A DNA stretch of 64,000 nucleotides from an uncultured Lachnospiraceae bacterium (GCA_947652925.1 CANTEW010000010.1:1-64000); one strand, 5' to 3'. Positions 32,220-41,489 are shown, numbered from the stretch's first letter. Notes: generated from the sequence alone by a model not told the origin. Numbers and translations are program-made.

Positions 32220-33218
32220 ATGTCCCTGGAAAACGTCCAATATGACGCGATCATGCGGGAATATGACCGCAGACAGCGCCGCGACCGCCGGATGCTGGAA
32301 GAACGCCGTACACACGCTTACCAGCAGATCCCCCGGTTAAAAGAGATCCAAGATGCCATCGCAGCCGCCAGCGCCCAGAGGGTACACAGCCTGCTCTCAG
32401 GAAAGGCTGCCGAGGCCGCCGCAGCCTATGAAAAAAGGATGGAAGCCTTATCCAGAGAGCGCAGGCTCCTCCTATCCCAGAACGGCTTCCCTCCCGATCA
32501 CCTGGAGATGTCTTTCCAATGCCCTGAGTGCCAGGATACCGGATATGTGGACGGTGAGAAATGCGCCTGCTTCCGTAAGCTCGCGGCCGATATGCTCTGC
32601 CAGCAGTATGACCCGGCCCAGAGAGCGGGGAAAGAAAACTTTGCACTCTTTTCTTTTTCCTGGTATTCTGATAAAATAATAGATGAAAACACTGGAAAAA
32701 CGCCTTTGGAGCATGCCCGGTCCGCCGTGGAGATCGCCCGGGGGTTCATCAGCCGTTTTGAGGACAGCGCCCAGAACCTGTTCATTTATGGGGATACAGG
32801 CGTGGGAAAGACATTCCTCTCCCGCTGTATCGCCCATGAGATATCAGATAAAGCCCACAGCGTGCTCTATTTCCCCTCTTACGACCTGTTCGACCTGCTG
32901 GCAAAAGACACCTTTTCCAAAGGATCCGGCGGCGGGGAGGTCATGGGATATGTGCTGGACTGCGATTTGCTGATCATCGATGACCTGGGGACAGAACTGA
33001 CCAACAGCTTCGTCTCTTCCCAGCTTTTTCAGATCGTGAATGAACGGATCTTGCGCGAAAGATCCACCATGATCTCCAGCAACCTGGCCCTCGAGGCATT
33101 CCCCGGACTCTATTCCACCAGGACTTTTTCCAGGATCATACAGTACTACAGATTCATCAACCTTATCGGAGAAGACATCCGTACCAAACAATCAGCATAT
33201 GATCAGAACGCCAGATAA
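32220..33218 (+). CDS. DnaC/DnaI-like helicase loader ATPase
   Basis: The 332-residue AAA+ protein has a helical N-terminus, a zinc-finger-like CPECQDTGYVDGEKCACF motif as in DnaI, the Walker A GDTGVGKTFLSR, Walker B LLIIDDLG and a sensor region (STMISSNLALEAFPG). It should load the replicative helicase with the preceding DnaD-like protein. The gap between the two genes is 32 bases, with an AGGAGG site. Related loader genes occur in phages, but no phage genes surround it. Confidence 0.9.
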   Translation: MSLENVQYDAIMREYDRRQRRDRRMLEERRTHAYQQIPRLKEIQDAIAAASAQRVHSLLSGKAAEAAAAYEKRMEALSRERRLLLSQNGFPPDHLEMSFQCPECQDTGYVDGEKCACFRKLAADMLCQQYDPAQRAGKENFALFSFSWYSDKIIDENTGKTPLEHARSAVEIARGFISRFEDSAQNLFIYGDTGVGKTFLSRCIAHEISDKAHSVLYFPSYDLFDLLAKDTFSKGSGGGEVMGYVLDCDLLIIDDLGTELTNSFVSSQLFQIVNERILRERSTMISSNLALEAFPGLYSTRTFSRIIQYYRFINLIGEDIRTKQSAYDQNAR

Positions 33219-33269
33219 GGAAATGACAGACTGATCACCGTACATCATTTAGGAGGAGGACAAAAGATC

Positions 33270-34451
33270 ATGAGGCAAGGGCCTATCAAAGATTTGGCGG
33301 CGTTACCCGTAGGGAGATTGGGTATCGTCCCCCTGGAAAGCTGTGCTTCCCTGGGACAGCGAGTGAACGACTGGATCGTGGAGTGGAGAAAGGAACGCAC
33401 CCCCGCACAGGCCCCTCCCTTCGGGCCAGACGGTTATCAAAGGGATTCTTACATCATCAGCTCACAAGTCCCCCGCTTCGGTTCCGGCGAAGCCAAAGGG
33501 ACGATCAGCGAATCCGTCCGCGGCGATGACCTCTATATCATGGTCGATGTATGCAATTACAGCCTGACCTATAATATGAGCGGCCACACGAACATCATGT
33601 CCCCGGACGACCATTTTCAGGATCTGAAACGAGTGATCGCCGCCGTGGGAGGCAAGGCCCGGCGCATCAACGTGATCATGCCCTATCTATACGAGAGCCG
33701 CCAGCACAAACGCACCGGGAGAGAATCCTTGGACTGTGCCATCGCTCTCCAGGAACTGATCAAGATGGGCGTGGAGAACATACTGACCTTCGACGCCCAC
33801 GACGACCGCATACAAAACGCCACTCCCTTAAACGGGTTGGAGACGATCCGTCCTGCTTACCAATTTATCAAGGGGCTGCTCAACCATGAGAAAGACCTGA
33901 CCATCGACAGCGACCACCTGATGGTCATAAGCCCCGATGAGAACGGCATGGGCCGCGCCATCTACCTGGCCAATGTACTGGGCGTGGATATGGGCATGTT
34001 CTACAAACGGCGGGATTACGCCCTGACCTACGCGGACGGACGGCACCCCATCGTGGCCTATGAATTTCTGGGTGCAGATGTGGCCGGAAAAGACATGATC
34101 ATCATCGACGATATGATCTCTTCCGGAGACACAGTCCTGGAGACCGCTGCCCTCTTAAAAGATAAAAAGGCGAATAAGATCTTCATCTGCTCCACGTTTG
34201 GTTTTTTCACCAATGGCATGGAAAAATTCGATCTGGCTCATGGACAGGGGCTTTTTGACAGGCTCCTCACCACCAACCTGATCTACCAGACCCCGGACCT
34301 TTTGGAGAAACCTTATTACATCAACTGTGATATGAGCAAATACATCGCCCTCCTCATCGACACTCTCAACCACGATGTGACGATCAGCAGTCTCCTCAAC
34401 CCCGTTGACAGGATCAACGCCTACTTAGAAAAATACAAAAACCAGAAATAG
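33270..34451 (+). CDS. prs: Ribose-phosphate pyrophosphokinase, long form
   Basis: The 393-residue protein has the PRPP synthetase core: FDAHDDRIQNATPL (metal/ATP site), the flexible loop around YKRRDYALTY and the PRPP-binding loop MIIIDDMISSGDTVLETA. It makes PRPP for nucleotide, His and Trp synthesis. It is about 75 residues longer than the usual 315-residue enzyme, with extra sequence at the N-terminus, as in a clade common in Lachnospiraceae and related groups. It follows the helicase loader by about 50 bases and ends at a strong terminator. Confidence 0.9.
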   Translation: MRQGPIKDLAALPVGRLGIVPLESCASLGQRVNDWIVEWRKERTPAQAPPFGPDGYQRDSYIISSQVPRFGSGEAKGTISESVRGDDLYIMVDVCNYSLTYNMSGHTNIMSPDDHFQDLKRVIAAVGGKARRINVIMPYLYESRQHKRTGRESLDCAIALQELIKMGVENILTFDAHDDRIQNATPLNGLETIRPAYQFIKGLLNHEKDLTIDSDHLMVISPDENGMGRAIYLANVLGVDMGMFYKRRDYALTYADGRHPIVAYEFLGADVAGKDMIIIDDMISSGDTVLETAALLKDKKANKIFICSTFGFFTNGMEKFDLAHGQGLFDRLLTTNLIYQTPDLLEKPYYINCDMSKYIALLIDTLNHDVTISSLLNPVDRINAYLEKYKNQK

Positions 34452-34476
34452 ACTAAGATATCATCCGCATCCAGAT

Positions 34477-34534
34477 GGGAACGCCGCAAAAAGCTTTGTG
34501 CCTTCCACAGACATTCTTTTTTTGCGGCGTTCCC
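34477..34534. terminator. Bidirectional terminator between prs and the NUDIX gene
   Basis: A 16-bp perfect stem (gggaacgccgcaaaaa at 34477-34492 with its complement at 34519-34534) encloses a 26-base loop. The A/T end of the stem provides U-tracts in either direction. It ends the prs transcript and abuts the stop codon of the opposing NUDIX gene. Confidence 0.85.
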
Positions 34535-34535
34535 T

Positions 34536-35162
34536 TCAACGGGTCAAGAACGCGAACGGATCCTCATCATGCAGAAAATGCATCAGCATATATGCACACA
34601 TGATGGCCACCCGTTCTTCCCTCAATATCCTCTCCACTTCCCTGCGGTCAGCCAGGACCACCTCGATCTCTTCGCTGTCCTCCTGGCCTTCTTTCGTAAC
34701 TTTCCCCGAGGCATATCCATATATGGTCGCACAGGACTCATCCGTCATGCCCACCGTGGTAAAACCAGGCTTCTCATACATAGCATCCACCTGGAGCAGT
34801 TCAAGGTCAAGCCCTGTCTCTTCCTTTAATTCCCGGATACCCGCTAAATGGTGATCTTCCCCCGGCTCCACTAAGCCGGCTGGAAACTCATAGATATAGC
34901 CGCCGATGGAATAACGGTACTGGCGTACCAATACAACCTTATCCCGCTCCTCCCCATATATACTGTAGATGATCACCCCATCGGGGGTATCTTTTCCCGT
35001 GGCGAGCTTCAGGCTATCCGCTGTCTCAGCCCTGGACGCCACATAATAACTCCCTTTTTTCCCTTTCTTATCTGTGATCTCCAATCCATAGAGATTCAGA
35101 TAAGGCTTATGGGTCAGCTGCACGACCCGGTCGATCTTTACCTTCTTTCCCATCTTACCCAT
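34536..35162 (-). CDS. NUDIX hydrolase, ADP-ribose pyrophosphatase-like
   Basis: The 208-residue protein has the complete NUDIX box G-x5-E-x7-REUxEExGU: GLVEPGEDHHLAGIRELKEE followed by TGLDL. An N-terminal beta region and the VVLVRQYRYSIGGYIYEFPAG segment match the ADP-ribose pyrophosphatase (NudF-like) group, which cleaves ADP-ribose to AMP and ribose-5-phosphate. Substrate cannot be fixed from sequence alone. It is convergent with prs and shares its terminator. Confidence 0.85.
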   Translation of the reverse strand: MGKMGKKVKIDRVVQLTHKPYLNLYGLEITDKKGKKGSYYVASRAETADSLKLATGKDTPDGVIIYSIYGEERDKVVLVRQYRYSIGGYIYEFPAGLVEPGEDHHLAGIRELKEETGLDLELLQVDAMYEKPGFTTVGMTDESCATIYGYASGKVTKEGQEDSEEIEVVLADRREVERILREERVAIMCAYMLMHFLHDEDPFAFLTR

Positions 35163-35308
35163 CTTTGCCGACTCCTCCTTTGCATACCCAGATCCAAGAA
35201 AACACTATTTATATACACCGCCTTTGATCATACCACGATCCGCAGAAAAATAAAAGTATCTCTGTCTGTGATGCCTGTTTTTAGGGGTTTATCTACATGG
35301 GCGAAGAT

Positions 35309-35329
35309 GTTATAATGAGCAGATATAAC
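35309..35329 (+). promoter_or_regulatory. -10 element and inverted repeat upstream of the MFS gene
   Basis: TATAAT at 35311-35316 lies within the inverted repeat GTTATA-N9-TATAAC (35309-35314 and 35324-35329). The upstream -35 (TTTATC) is weak. An operator overlapping the promoter would fit a drug-efflux gene controlled by a repressor, but no regulator gene is adjacent. Confidence 0.35.
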
Positions 35330-35366
35330 AGATCCTATCAAGTCCTGAAAACGAAAGGGGGCAAAA

Positions 35367-36527
35367 TTGTCTAAACAGATATCATCAGATCCAAGAAAAC
35401 TGTCAACACCCGGTATCGCCGCCATCTTACTCATGAGCAGCCTGACAGTCATGGTGGGGACTGCCGTCACCCCGGCGGTGTCCGAACTGGGACGGGTCTA
35501 CGGCCTGGGTAACCATGCTTCCTGGCTGATCACCACCCCTGCCCTGGGCGTTGTGGTCACCACTGTCTTATTTGGCCGTGTGATCGACAAAAAAGGCCCT
35601 TACTGGGTGGCGTTCATAGGTCTCCTCTGCTATGGCGCGTTCGGAGTCGCCGGGGCTTATATGCCTGGTGTGGCCGCCCTTCTGATCGACCGGATCCTTC
35701 TGGGCGCAGCCACGGCAGCGATCATGAACGCCAGCGTCACCTTCATCTCCATTTTTTTCCAGGGAGAAAAACAGTTGAGGATCCTGGCGCTGCAGAGCAT
35801 GGCCATGGAATGCGGAGGTGTGATCTACTTAAGCGTCAGCGGGATGCTGGCAGACGTCTCCTGGCGCTGTCCTTTTTATATCTATGGTCTTGGGTTCCTG
35901 GCTTTTCTGGGCCTGGCCCTGTTCATCCCGAAAGTACCGGCGGCCGCAAAGAGCGATGGGATGCAGACAGAAGAGCCGGCAGGGAGGGCAAAAGGCGTGC
36001 CCATCCCTTTAATACTCCTGATCGCCTTTTTGGGCATGCTGATGTTTTTCACCGCCATGGTGGCCCTGCCCCTTTATCTACAGGATCAGCTGGGGTACTC
36101 TCCTTCATTCACAGGCTATTACCTTGCCTCTATCGATGTGGTCTCGGTATTGGCCGCCGGATGCTCTCCCAACATTGTAAAACGGGTAAAAGAAAAAGGC
36201 TGCCTGACGATCGCCTTTTGCAGCTACGGGATCGCATTCCTGCTCTATTTCCTCCTGAGCGGGTCCTTGTTCCTCTGGGTCGCCGCCTGTTTCGTGGGCA
36301 TCGGTTTTGGTCTCTCCACACCGCTCTACAATAACTTGATCGTCAATAAGAGTACGCCTTCGAATAAGGGGCTGAACATCAGTTTCTGTACCATGGCCAT
36401 GTTCGGGGGGCAATTCTTATCAGCTCTGCTGGTCTCTGTCCTCTCTGCGGAAAGGCTGTTCCTGGTGGCATCCGTGATCGGCTTTGTGATCATGGCATCC
36501 ATCCTGCCTGTAGCTAAAAATACATAA
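35367..36527 (+). CDS. MFS transporter, DHA1-type efflux protein
   Basis: The 386-residue protein has about 12 hydrophobic segments and the MFS loop motif G-x-x-x-D-x-x-G-r-r (FGRVIDKKGPYWVAF). Such proteins export drugs or metabolites by proton antiport; the substrate is unknown. Translation probably starts at a TTG (35367) with AAAGGGGG upstream; no ATG in the right place gives a full first helix. It stands alone and ends at a bidirectional terminator. Confidence 0.85.
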   Translation: MSKQISSDPRKLSTPGIAAILLMSSLTVMVGTAVTPAVSELGRVYGLGNHASWLITTPALGVVVTTVLFGRVIDKKGPYWVAFIGLLCYGAFGVAGAYMPGVAALLIDRILLGAATAAIMNASVTFISIFFQGEKQLRILALQSMAMECGGVIYLSVSGMLADVSWRCPFYIYGLGFLAFLGLALFIPKVPAAAKSDGMQTEEPAGRAKGVPIPLILLIAFLGMLMFFTAMVALPLYLQDQLGYSPSFTGYYLASIDVVSVLAAGCSPNIVKRVKEKGCLTIAFCSYGIAFLLYFLLSGSLFLWVAACFVGIGFGLSTPLYNNLIVNKSTPSNKGLNISFCTMAMFGGQFLSALLVSVLSAERLFLVASVIGFVIMASILPVAKNT

Positions 36528-36532
36528 ACGCC

Positions 36533-36571
36533 AAAAGCAGCACTGTCCCGGACCATGGACGTGCTGCTTTT
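36533..36571. terminator. Bidirectional terminator between the MFS gene and xylB
   Basis: An 11-bp perfect stem (aaaagcagcac at 36533-36543 with gtgctgctttt at 36561-36571) encloses a 17-base loop, with T-runs on both sides. It ends the MFS transcript and the sugar operon from the other side. Confidence 0.85.
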
Positions 36572-36586
36572 TTCTATAGATCTTTC

Positions 36587-38044
36587 TTAAAACAATCCCT
36601 TCACCGTGGGATAGATCTTCCGGAATCTCTGATACCGTTCCTCGTACTTTTCCACCAGCTCCGGCTCCGGCTCCACAGTATCTACCACTTTCACGATCTT
36701 CGATGCGATCGTCTCCACATCCGGGTATTCCCCGCAGCCCACTGCCGCCAGCATGGCCCCTCCCAGGGCGGGTCCTTCTTCGCTCTCGATCACATCCACC
36801 TGCATATCCATGATGTTGGCGATCATCCGCTTCCACAGAGGACTCTTGGCACCGCCGCCGCAGATCTTCGTCCTCTCGATCCGGATGCCTAAACTCCTGG
36901 CCACTTCCAGAGAATCCCGTAGACCGAAGGAGACACCTTCCAGGACTGCCTGCGTCATGTCCTCTCTGGTGGTATCCATGGTCATGCCTATGAACATGGC
37001 CCGGGCGTCGGGGTTATTGTGGGGTGAGCGCTCACCCATCAGGTACGGCAGGTAGAAGACCTGGTTCTCGCCCAGTTTCGCGATGCCCTTCTGCTCCGCC
37101 GCAAAATCCGTCGCCCGCAGGATATCTTCATTCCACCATTTATTGCAGGCGGCCGCGCTGAGCATACAGCCCATCAGATGATAATGTCCGTCCGCATGGG
37201 CAAATGAATGGAGGGCGTTGTTCTCATCCACGCCGAACCGGTCGCTGGATATGAAGATCGTGCCGGATGTGCCCAGAGAGATGTTGCACCTGCCGTCCCC
37301 CACAGTCCCGGTCCCCACAGCTGCCGCCGCGTTGTCCCCTGCGCCGGCGATCACTTTTACATCCCCTCCCAGACCCAGCTGGGCGGCTATATCCGTCTTC
37401 AGGGTGCCCACCACCTCATAGCTCTCATAAAGTCTGGGGAGCTGCTCTTCGGTGATCCCGCAGATCTGGATCATCTCTTTGGACCAGCAGCGGTGTTCCA
37501 CATCCATCAGCAGCATCCCTGAAGCATCCGACACATCTGTGCAGAAGCTCCCTGAGAGCCTGTACGCCAGATAATCTTTGGGCAGCATGATCTTACTGAT
37601 CTTCTTATAGTTTTCCGGTTCGTTTTCTTTCATCCAGAGGATCTTGGGGGCTGTGAACCCGGCAAAAGCGATATTTGCTGTATAGGCGGAGAGTCTGTCT
37701 TTGCCCACTGTCTGGTTCAGATAGTCTGTCTGCCTGCCTGTGCGCCCATCGTTCCAGAGGATCGCGGGACGGATCACACGGTCTTCCCGGTCAAGGGCTA
37801 CAAGACCATGCATCTGCCCGCCGAAGCTGATGCCCGCCACCTGGCTCTTGTCGCAACCCTCCACCAGCTCCTGGATACCCGCCATTGTCCCGGCAAACCA
37901 GTCTTCCGGGTCCTGTTCCGACCAGCCGGGATGAGGGAAATACAGCGGGTATTCTTTTGAGACGATCTTCTGGATCTTCCCTTCTCCATCCATCAGCAGC
38001 AGTTTTACAGCCGATGTCCCTAAGTCTATTCCTATATATAACAT
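36587..38044 (-). CDS. xylB: Xylulokinase (FGGY family)
   Basis: The 485-residue protein has the FGGY N-terminal IGIDLGTSAVKLLLMD phosphate motif, GISFGGQMHGLVALD typical of xylulokinases, the FGGY-family GAGDNAAAAVGTG and the C-terminal KICGGGAKSPLWKRMIA. It phosphorylates D-xylulose to xylulose-5-phosphate for the pentose phosphate pathway. The ATG at 38044 is chosen because AAGGAAAATAT precedes it and the family starts at MxYIGIDLGT. It is the last gene of the transporter-dehydrogenase-kinase operon. Confidence 0.9.
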   Translation of the reverse strand: MLYIGIDLGTSAVKLLLMDGEGKIQKIVSKEYPLYFPHPGWSEQDPEDWFAGTMAGIQELVEGCDKSQVAGISFGGQMHGLVALDREDRVIRPAILWNDGRTGRQTDYLNQTVGKDRLSAYTANIAFAGFTAPKILWMKENEPENYKKISKIMLPKDYLAYRLSGSFCTDVSDASGMLLMDVEHRCWSKEMIQICGITEEQLPRLYESYEVVGTLKTDIAAQLGLGGDVKVIAGAGDNAAAAVGTGTVGDGRCNISLGTSGTIFISSDRFGVDENNALHSFAHADGHYHLMGCMLSAAACNKWWNEDILRATDFAAEQKGIAKLGENQVFYLPYLMGERSPHNNPDARAMFIGMTMDTTREDMTQAVLEGVSFGLRDSLEVARSLGIRIERTKICGGGAKSPLWKRMIANIMDMQVDVIESEEGPALGGAMLAAVGCGEYPDVETIASKIVKVVDTVEPEPELVEKYEERYQRFRKIYPTVKGLF

Positions 38045-38094
38045 ATATTTTCCTTTCCGCCACATAAAGGCTTGAGATCTGCCAAAGACCAAAT

Positions 38095-38117
38095 GCCCCG
38101 CAGCAAGCTGACAGGGC
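38095..38117 (-). other. Stem-loop in the dehydrogenase-xylB gap
   Basis: GCCCTG pairs with CGGGGC (one G-U pair), followed by a bulged T and a CAG/CTG extension around CTTG. It lies in the 168-base gap between the dehydrogenase and the kinase. No T-run follows. It may define a processing site or adjust the kinase level. Confidence 0.4.
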
Positions 38118-38212
38118 ATCGGATCTGCGCTTCAGCGGGCTTCTAGTATCTGTCCCTGCGGACTCCGGCCCACTGCTCACGCGCGGATAAACTTTTTCTT
38201 ATGAGGATCCTG

Positions 38213-39265
38213 TCACGGTCTGACTTTGATCACTGCTTTCACAAGATCCGTCTTATTATTGACAGCTTCATCGAAAGCTTCCTGTATATGATCCAGGTCA
38301 AATTCGTGGGTGACGATGCTCCCCACATCAATGGCGCCGCTGGCCACTGCCGCGATCGCTTTCGGATAGATGTTCCTGTAGCGAAATACCGACTTGATCG
38401 TGGCTTCTTTGTCCATGATCTGTGCAAAATTGTAGGAGATCTCTTCCTGGGCAGCCATACCCACCAGCACGATCGTACCCCCTTTGCACACAAGGAACGG
38501 CGTCTGGGCGATCGTCACCGGGGAACCGGCTGTCTCAAATACGATGTCCGCACCTTTTCCGCCTGTGAGCTTCGCCACTTCTTCTCTCACATCCACTTCC
38601 TTGCTGTTGAACACATGGGCCGCGCCCAGTTCTTTTGCCTTTTCAAGCTTTGCATCTACCACATCGGCCAGTATGATCTTGCCTGCGCCGTGGGCTTTAC
38701 AGGAGAGCAGGGTCACAAGGCCGATACAGCCGCCCCCTAAGATCACCACCGTGTCGCCCACCTGCACGTCGCCCTGGTTGGCCGCATGGAATCCTACAGA
38801 CAAGGGTTCGATCAGGGCGCCTTCTTTGGTGGATACGTTTTCCGGGAGTTTGAAGCACATATTCTCCGGGAATGCGATGTACTCTTCGTAGCACCCTTCC
38901 ACCGGCGGTGTGGCAAGGAAGACCACATCCGGGCATAGATTGTATTTTCCGGCTTTGCAGAGTTCACATGTCCCGCAGGTGATGCCCGGTTCCAGCGCCA
39001 CACGGTCGCCTGGTCTTAAGCTGGTCACGTCTTCCGCCACCTTCACAACGGTGCCGGCACACTCATGTCCCAGCATATAGTCTTTTTCCAGATCCACTTC
39101 GTAGGAACCGCACCTTCCGGAATGGTAGTAATGGACATCCGAACCGCAGATCCCTACATATTCTAACTGCACCAATACCTGTCCCTTTTTGATCTCTGGT
39201 ATATCGATCTCTTTTATCACCATCTTATCTGTGCCCTGCATGAAGGCGCCTTTTTGTCTGCTCAT
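38213..39265 (-). CDS. Zinc-dependent polyol dehydrogenase (xylitol/sorbitol dehydrogenase-like)
   Basis: The 350-residue medium-chain dehydrogenase has the catalytic zinc ligands in GICGSDVHYYHSGRCGS and GHECAGTV, the structural four-cysteine lobe CGTCELCKAGKYNLC, and a nucleotide fold with GGGCIGLVTLL followed by ADVVDAKLEKAK (the Asp suggests NAD). It oxidises a polyol such as xylitol, sorbitol or arabitol to a ketose. The next gene is a xylulokinase, so D-xylulose from xylitol or D-arabitol is the likely product. The ATG at 39265 has AAGGAG at acceptable distance; a GTG four codons earlier is too close. Confidence 0.88.
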   Translation of the reverse strand: MSRQKGAFMQGTDKMVIKEIDIPEIKKGQVLVQLEYVGICGSDVHYYHSGRCGSYEVDLEKDYMLGHECAGTVVKVAEDVTSLRPGDRVALEPGITCGTCELCKAGKYNLCPDVVFLATPPVEGCYEEYIAFPENMCFKLPENVSTKEGALIEPLSVGFHAANQGDVQVGDTVVILGGGCIGLVTLLSCKAHGAGKIILADVVDAKLEKAKELGAAHVFNSKEVDVREEVAKLTGGKGADIVFETAGSPVTIAQTPFLVCKGGTIVLVGMAAQEEISYNFAQIMDKEATIKSVFRYRNIYPKAIAAVASGAIDVGSIVTHEFDLDHIQEAFDEAVNNKTDLVKAVIKVRP

Positions 39266-39303
39266 CTTTTTTTGCACTCCTTTTTGAATATGCTGTCTAT
39301 TGA

Positions 39304-40401
39304 CTATTCTGCCAGTTCTCCGCCCTCTGAGATCTCTCCATTCTCCACATAGATCTTGATGTAATCTTCTACGTTGTCCGCGTTGATCTCCGGCGCTTCT
39401 ACGAAATCGTTGACTTCTGTCACTTCCATCTCACCTTTGAGCACTTTGTCCGCATATTCCATATTCAGTTTGGCGATATCCGCTGCTGACTGCAATGCCG
39501 TACATGTGAGGAGCCCTTCCTGGATCAGCAGGCAACCCTGGGCTGTGCCGTCTACGCCGTATGCCAGGAAATCAGCTTTTCCATCTTTTACATAGTTCTT
39601 ATCGTTGCGGATCGCTTCGATCGCGCCCGCTGCCATGTTGTCGTTCATGGAGATTATCGCGTCGATGTGCGTCCCGGACTGTACCCAGTTCTCCATCAGT
39701 GTGAGGGCTTCGTCGCTGTTCCAGTTTGCGTAGTCTTCATAGAGGAGATTCACGTCCGGACGCTCGTCAAAGAAATATGTGTCCCATGCTTCTCTCCTCT
39801 TCTCTGCATGGTAGTTGCCGGACGGTCCGCGCAGTACGACCACATTGGCGTTCTTGGGTACTTCCTCTACGGCACGCCTTGCCCCCACTGCCGCCTGCTC
39901 CACCGGATCCGCATCCACGGTGCCTGTGCCTTCCATCACGTCGTTGTTGTCGCTCCCGTCCAGGTCGCCCTGATGGGTGGTGGGATTCGTTGTGATCACA
40001 GGGATCCCCGCGTCCACCAGCTTCTTCACGTAGGGCGCCTGGGCCGCATTGTTGTTGGACTGGACGATCACCAGATCGTATCCTTTTGTGATACAGTCTT
40101 CCAGACGACCGTTCTCTGTGTTGTCATCCGCCTCGCCGCTGACGCAGAGCAGGTCAAAATCATAATCTTCCGCCTGTTTCTGCATCTCCGATGTGAGCCA
40201 GGCTGCAAATGTGTCTGCACTGGCACGGGCTACGAAGCATACTTTCTTCTTCCCGTCTGATGCCTCGGAAGCGCCTTTGTCCGCAGATCCTCCGCTGCTG
40301 TCAGAGCTGCCGCCATTTCCGCCGCACCCTGCGATCATGGACGCCATCATCACTGTACCGAGAGCCGCTGCAAAGACTCTTTTCATTTTTTTCATCTTCA
40401 T
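39304..40401 (-). CDS. Sugar ABC transporter substrate-binding lipoprotein (ribose type)
   Basis: The roughly 365-residue protein has a signal peptide with lipobox (VMMASMIAGCGG), a Ser/Gly-rich linker and a periplasmic-binding-protein type 1 fold (KKVCFVARASADTFAAWLTS ... DLVIVQSNNN ... AIISMNDNMAAGAI). It captures the sugar for the adjacent RbsC/RbsA-type permease and ATPase. The start is one of two closely spaced ATGs (40407 or 40401); the second gives better spacing to AGGAGG. It lies after the permease, behind a strong stem-loop. Confidence 0.9.
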   Translation of the reverse strand: MKMKKMKRVFAAALGTVMMASMIAGCGGNGGSSDSSGGSADKGASEASDGKKKVCFVARASADTFAAWLTSEMQKQAEDYDFDLLCVSGEADDNTENGRLEDCITKGYDLVIVQSNNNAAQAPYVKKLVDAGIPVITTNPTTHQGDLDGSDNNDVMEGTGTVDADPVEQAAVGARRAVEEVPKNANVVVLRGPSGNYHAEKRREAWDTYFFDERPDVNLLYEDYANWNSDEALTLMENWVQSGTHIDAIISMNDNMAAGAIEAIRNDKNYVKDGKADFLAYGVDGTAQGCLLIQEGLLTCTALQSAADIAKLNMEYADKVLKGEMEVTEVNDFVEAPEINADNVEDYIKIYVENGEISEGGELAE

Positions 40402-40444
40402 TTTCATTTCCTCCTTTATTTTTGAAGATTTTATTTGATCACAG

Positions 40445-40481
40445 GCGCACGCTCTTGCCAAAATGGACAAGAGACATGCGC
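40445..40481 (-). other. Strong stem-loop between permease and binding-protein genes
   Basis: A long stem forms from GCGCATG/CGTGCGC, a bulged T, CTCTTG/CAAGAG and an inner CCA/TGG, capped by a short T-rich loop, in the gap between the permease and binding-protein genes. No poly-T follows, so it probably stabilises the mRNA end or separates expression of the abundant binding protein from the membrane parts. Confidence 0.6.
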
Positions 40482-40493
40482 TGTAAGGGATCA

Positions 40494-41474
40494 CTATGCT
40501 TTTTCTTCTGTCTTTTCTTTTACAAGGATCACTTTCTGTGATTTTTTCGATTTGCTCACTACGTCGAAGGCTACTGCCAGGACGATGATCGCGCCTTCGA
40601 TCACCTGCTGGATATATGCGTTCACACCCAGGAGGTTCATAACGTTCTCCAGGAAGCCGATGATGAACGCACCTGCGATGGTCCCGCTCACAGTCCCGAT
40701 GCCGCCTGTAAAGGATGTGCCGCCCACGATCGCCGCTGTGAGACCTGTCATCTCCAAGCCTACTGCGCCGTTTGGGAGACCTGCATTGTTCCTTGCCATG
40801 AAGATCATGCCCGCGAGCCCGATCAGCAGACCGTTCACGATATAAGATCTATAGATACTCTTCTTTGAATTGATCCCGCTGGCCTCTGCCGCACTCCTGC
40901 TGCCGCCGATGGCATACAGACCCCGACCGTACCTTGTATTGTTCACAAGATACCAGATCACGATCGTCACCAGCACGATCAGGAGCACCGGGATCGGCAC
41001 AGGCCCGATGGACCCCTGCCCGATCTCCACGAAACCGCCCAGCTGCAGGATGTTCTGGCCACCTGTATAATACAGCACCAGCCCCCTGGCCACCTGCTGC
41101 ATACCCAATGTGGCGATGAATGCCGGGACGTTGAAATTTGCCACAAAAAGTGCGTTGACCAGGTTACAGATAACAGCCACCGCCAGAGCCACCACTAAGG
41201 CCGCTATCATAGAGCCAGTACTCTTATATGTGGCTACAGAGAGTACGCCCGCCAGTGCAAGGACTGAACCCACCGAGAGATCCAGAAAACCGCTGATGAT
41301 CAAGATCATCTCGCCGTATGCCACTAAGATCCCCACGCAGAGCTGACGGGTAACGTTTACAAGGTTACTGCTCTGTAAAAAATACGGACTGATGATACTG
41401 CAGCCGATGAACAGAACGATGAGCACAATAAATATGCTGAATTTCTGCAGATAATAAGATGTTTTTCCTCCCAT
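40494..41474 (-). CDS. Sugar ABC transporter permease (RbsC-like)
   Basis: The 326-residue membrane protein has about eight to ten hydrophobic segments and the RbsC-type motifs MILIISGFLDLSVGSVLALAG and GGTSFTGGIGTVSGTIAGAF. It forms the channel of a ribose-type pentose/polyol importer with the neighbouring ATPase and binding protein. It follows the ATPase by 15 bases. GGAGGGAAG is upstream of the ATG. Confidence 0.92.
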   Translation of the reverse strand: MGGKTSYYLQKFSIFIVLIVLFIGCSIISPYFLQSSNLVNVTRQLCVGILVAYGEMILIISGFLDLSVGSVLALAGVLSVATYKSTGSMIAALVVALAVAVICNLVNALFVANFNVPAFIATLGMQQVARGLVLYYTGGQNILQLGGFVEIGQGSIGPVPIPVLLIVLVTIVIWYLVNNTRYGRGLYAIGGSRSAAEASGINSKKSIYRSYIVNGLLIGLAGMIFMARNNAGLPNGAVGLEMTGLTAAIVGGTSFTGGIGTVSGTIAGAFIIGFLENVMNLLGVNAYIQQVIEGAIIVLAVAFDVVSKSKKSQKVILVKEKTEEKA

Positions 41475-41489
41475 GGACTTCTTCCCTCC

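Noticed and set aside
32220..33218. Prophage origin of the DnaD/DnaC-like pair
   Set aside because: No integrase, capsid or lysis genes are near, and the pair is followed by a housekeeping prs gene in the same direction.
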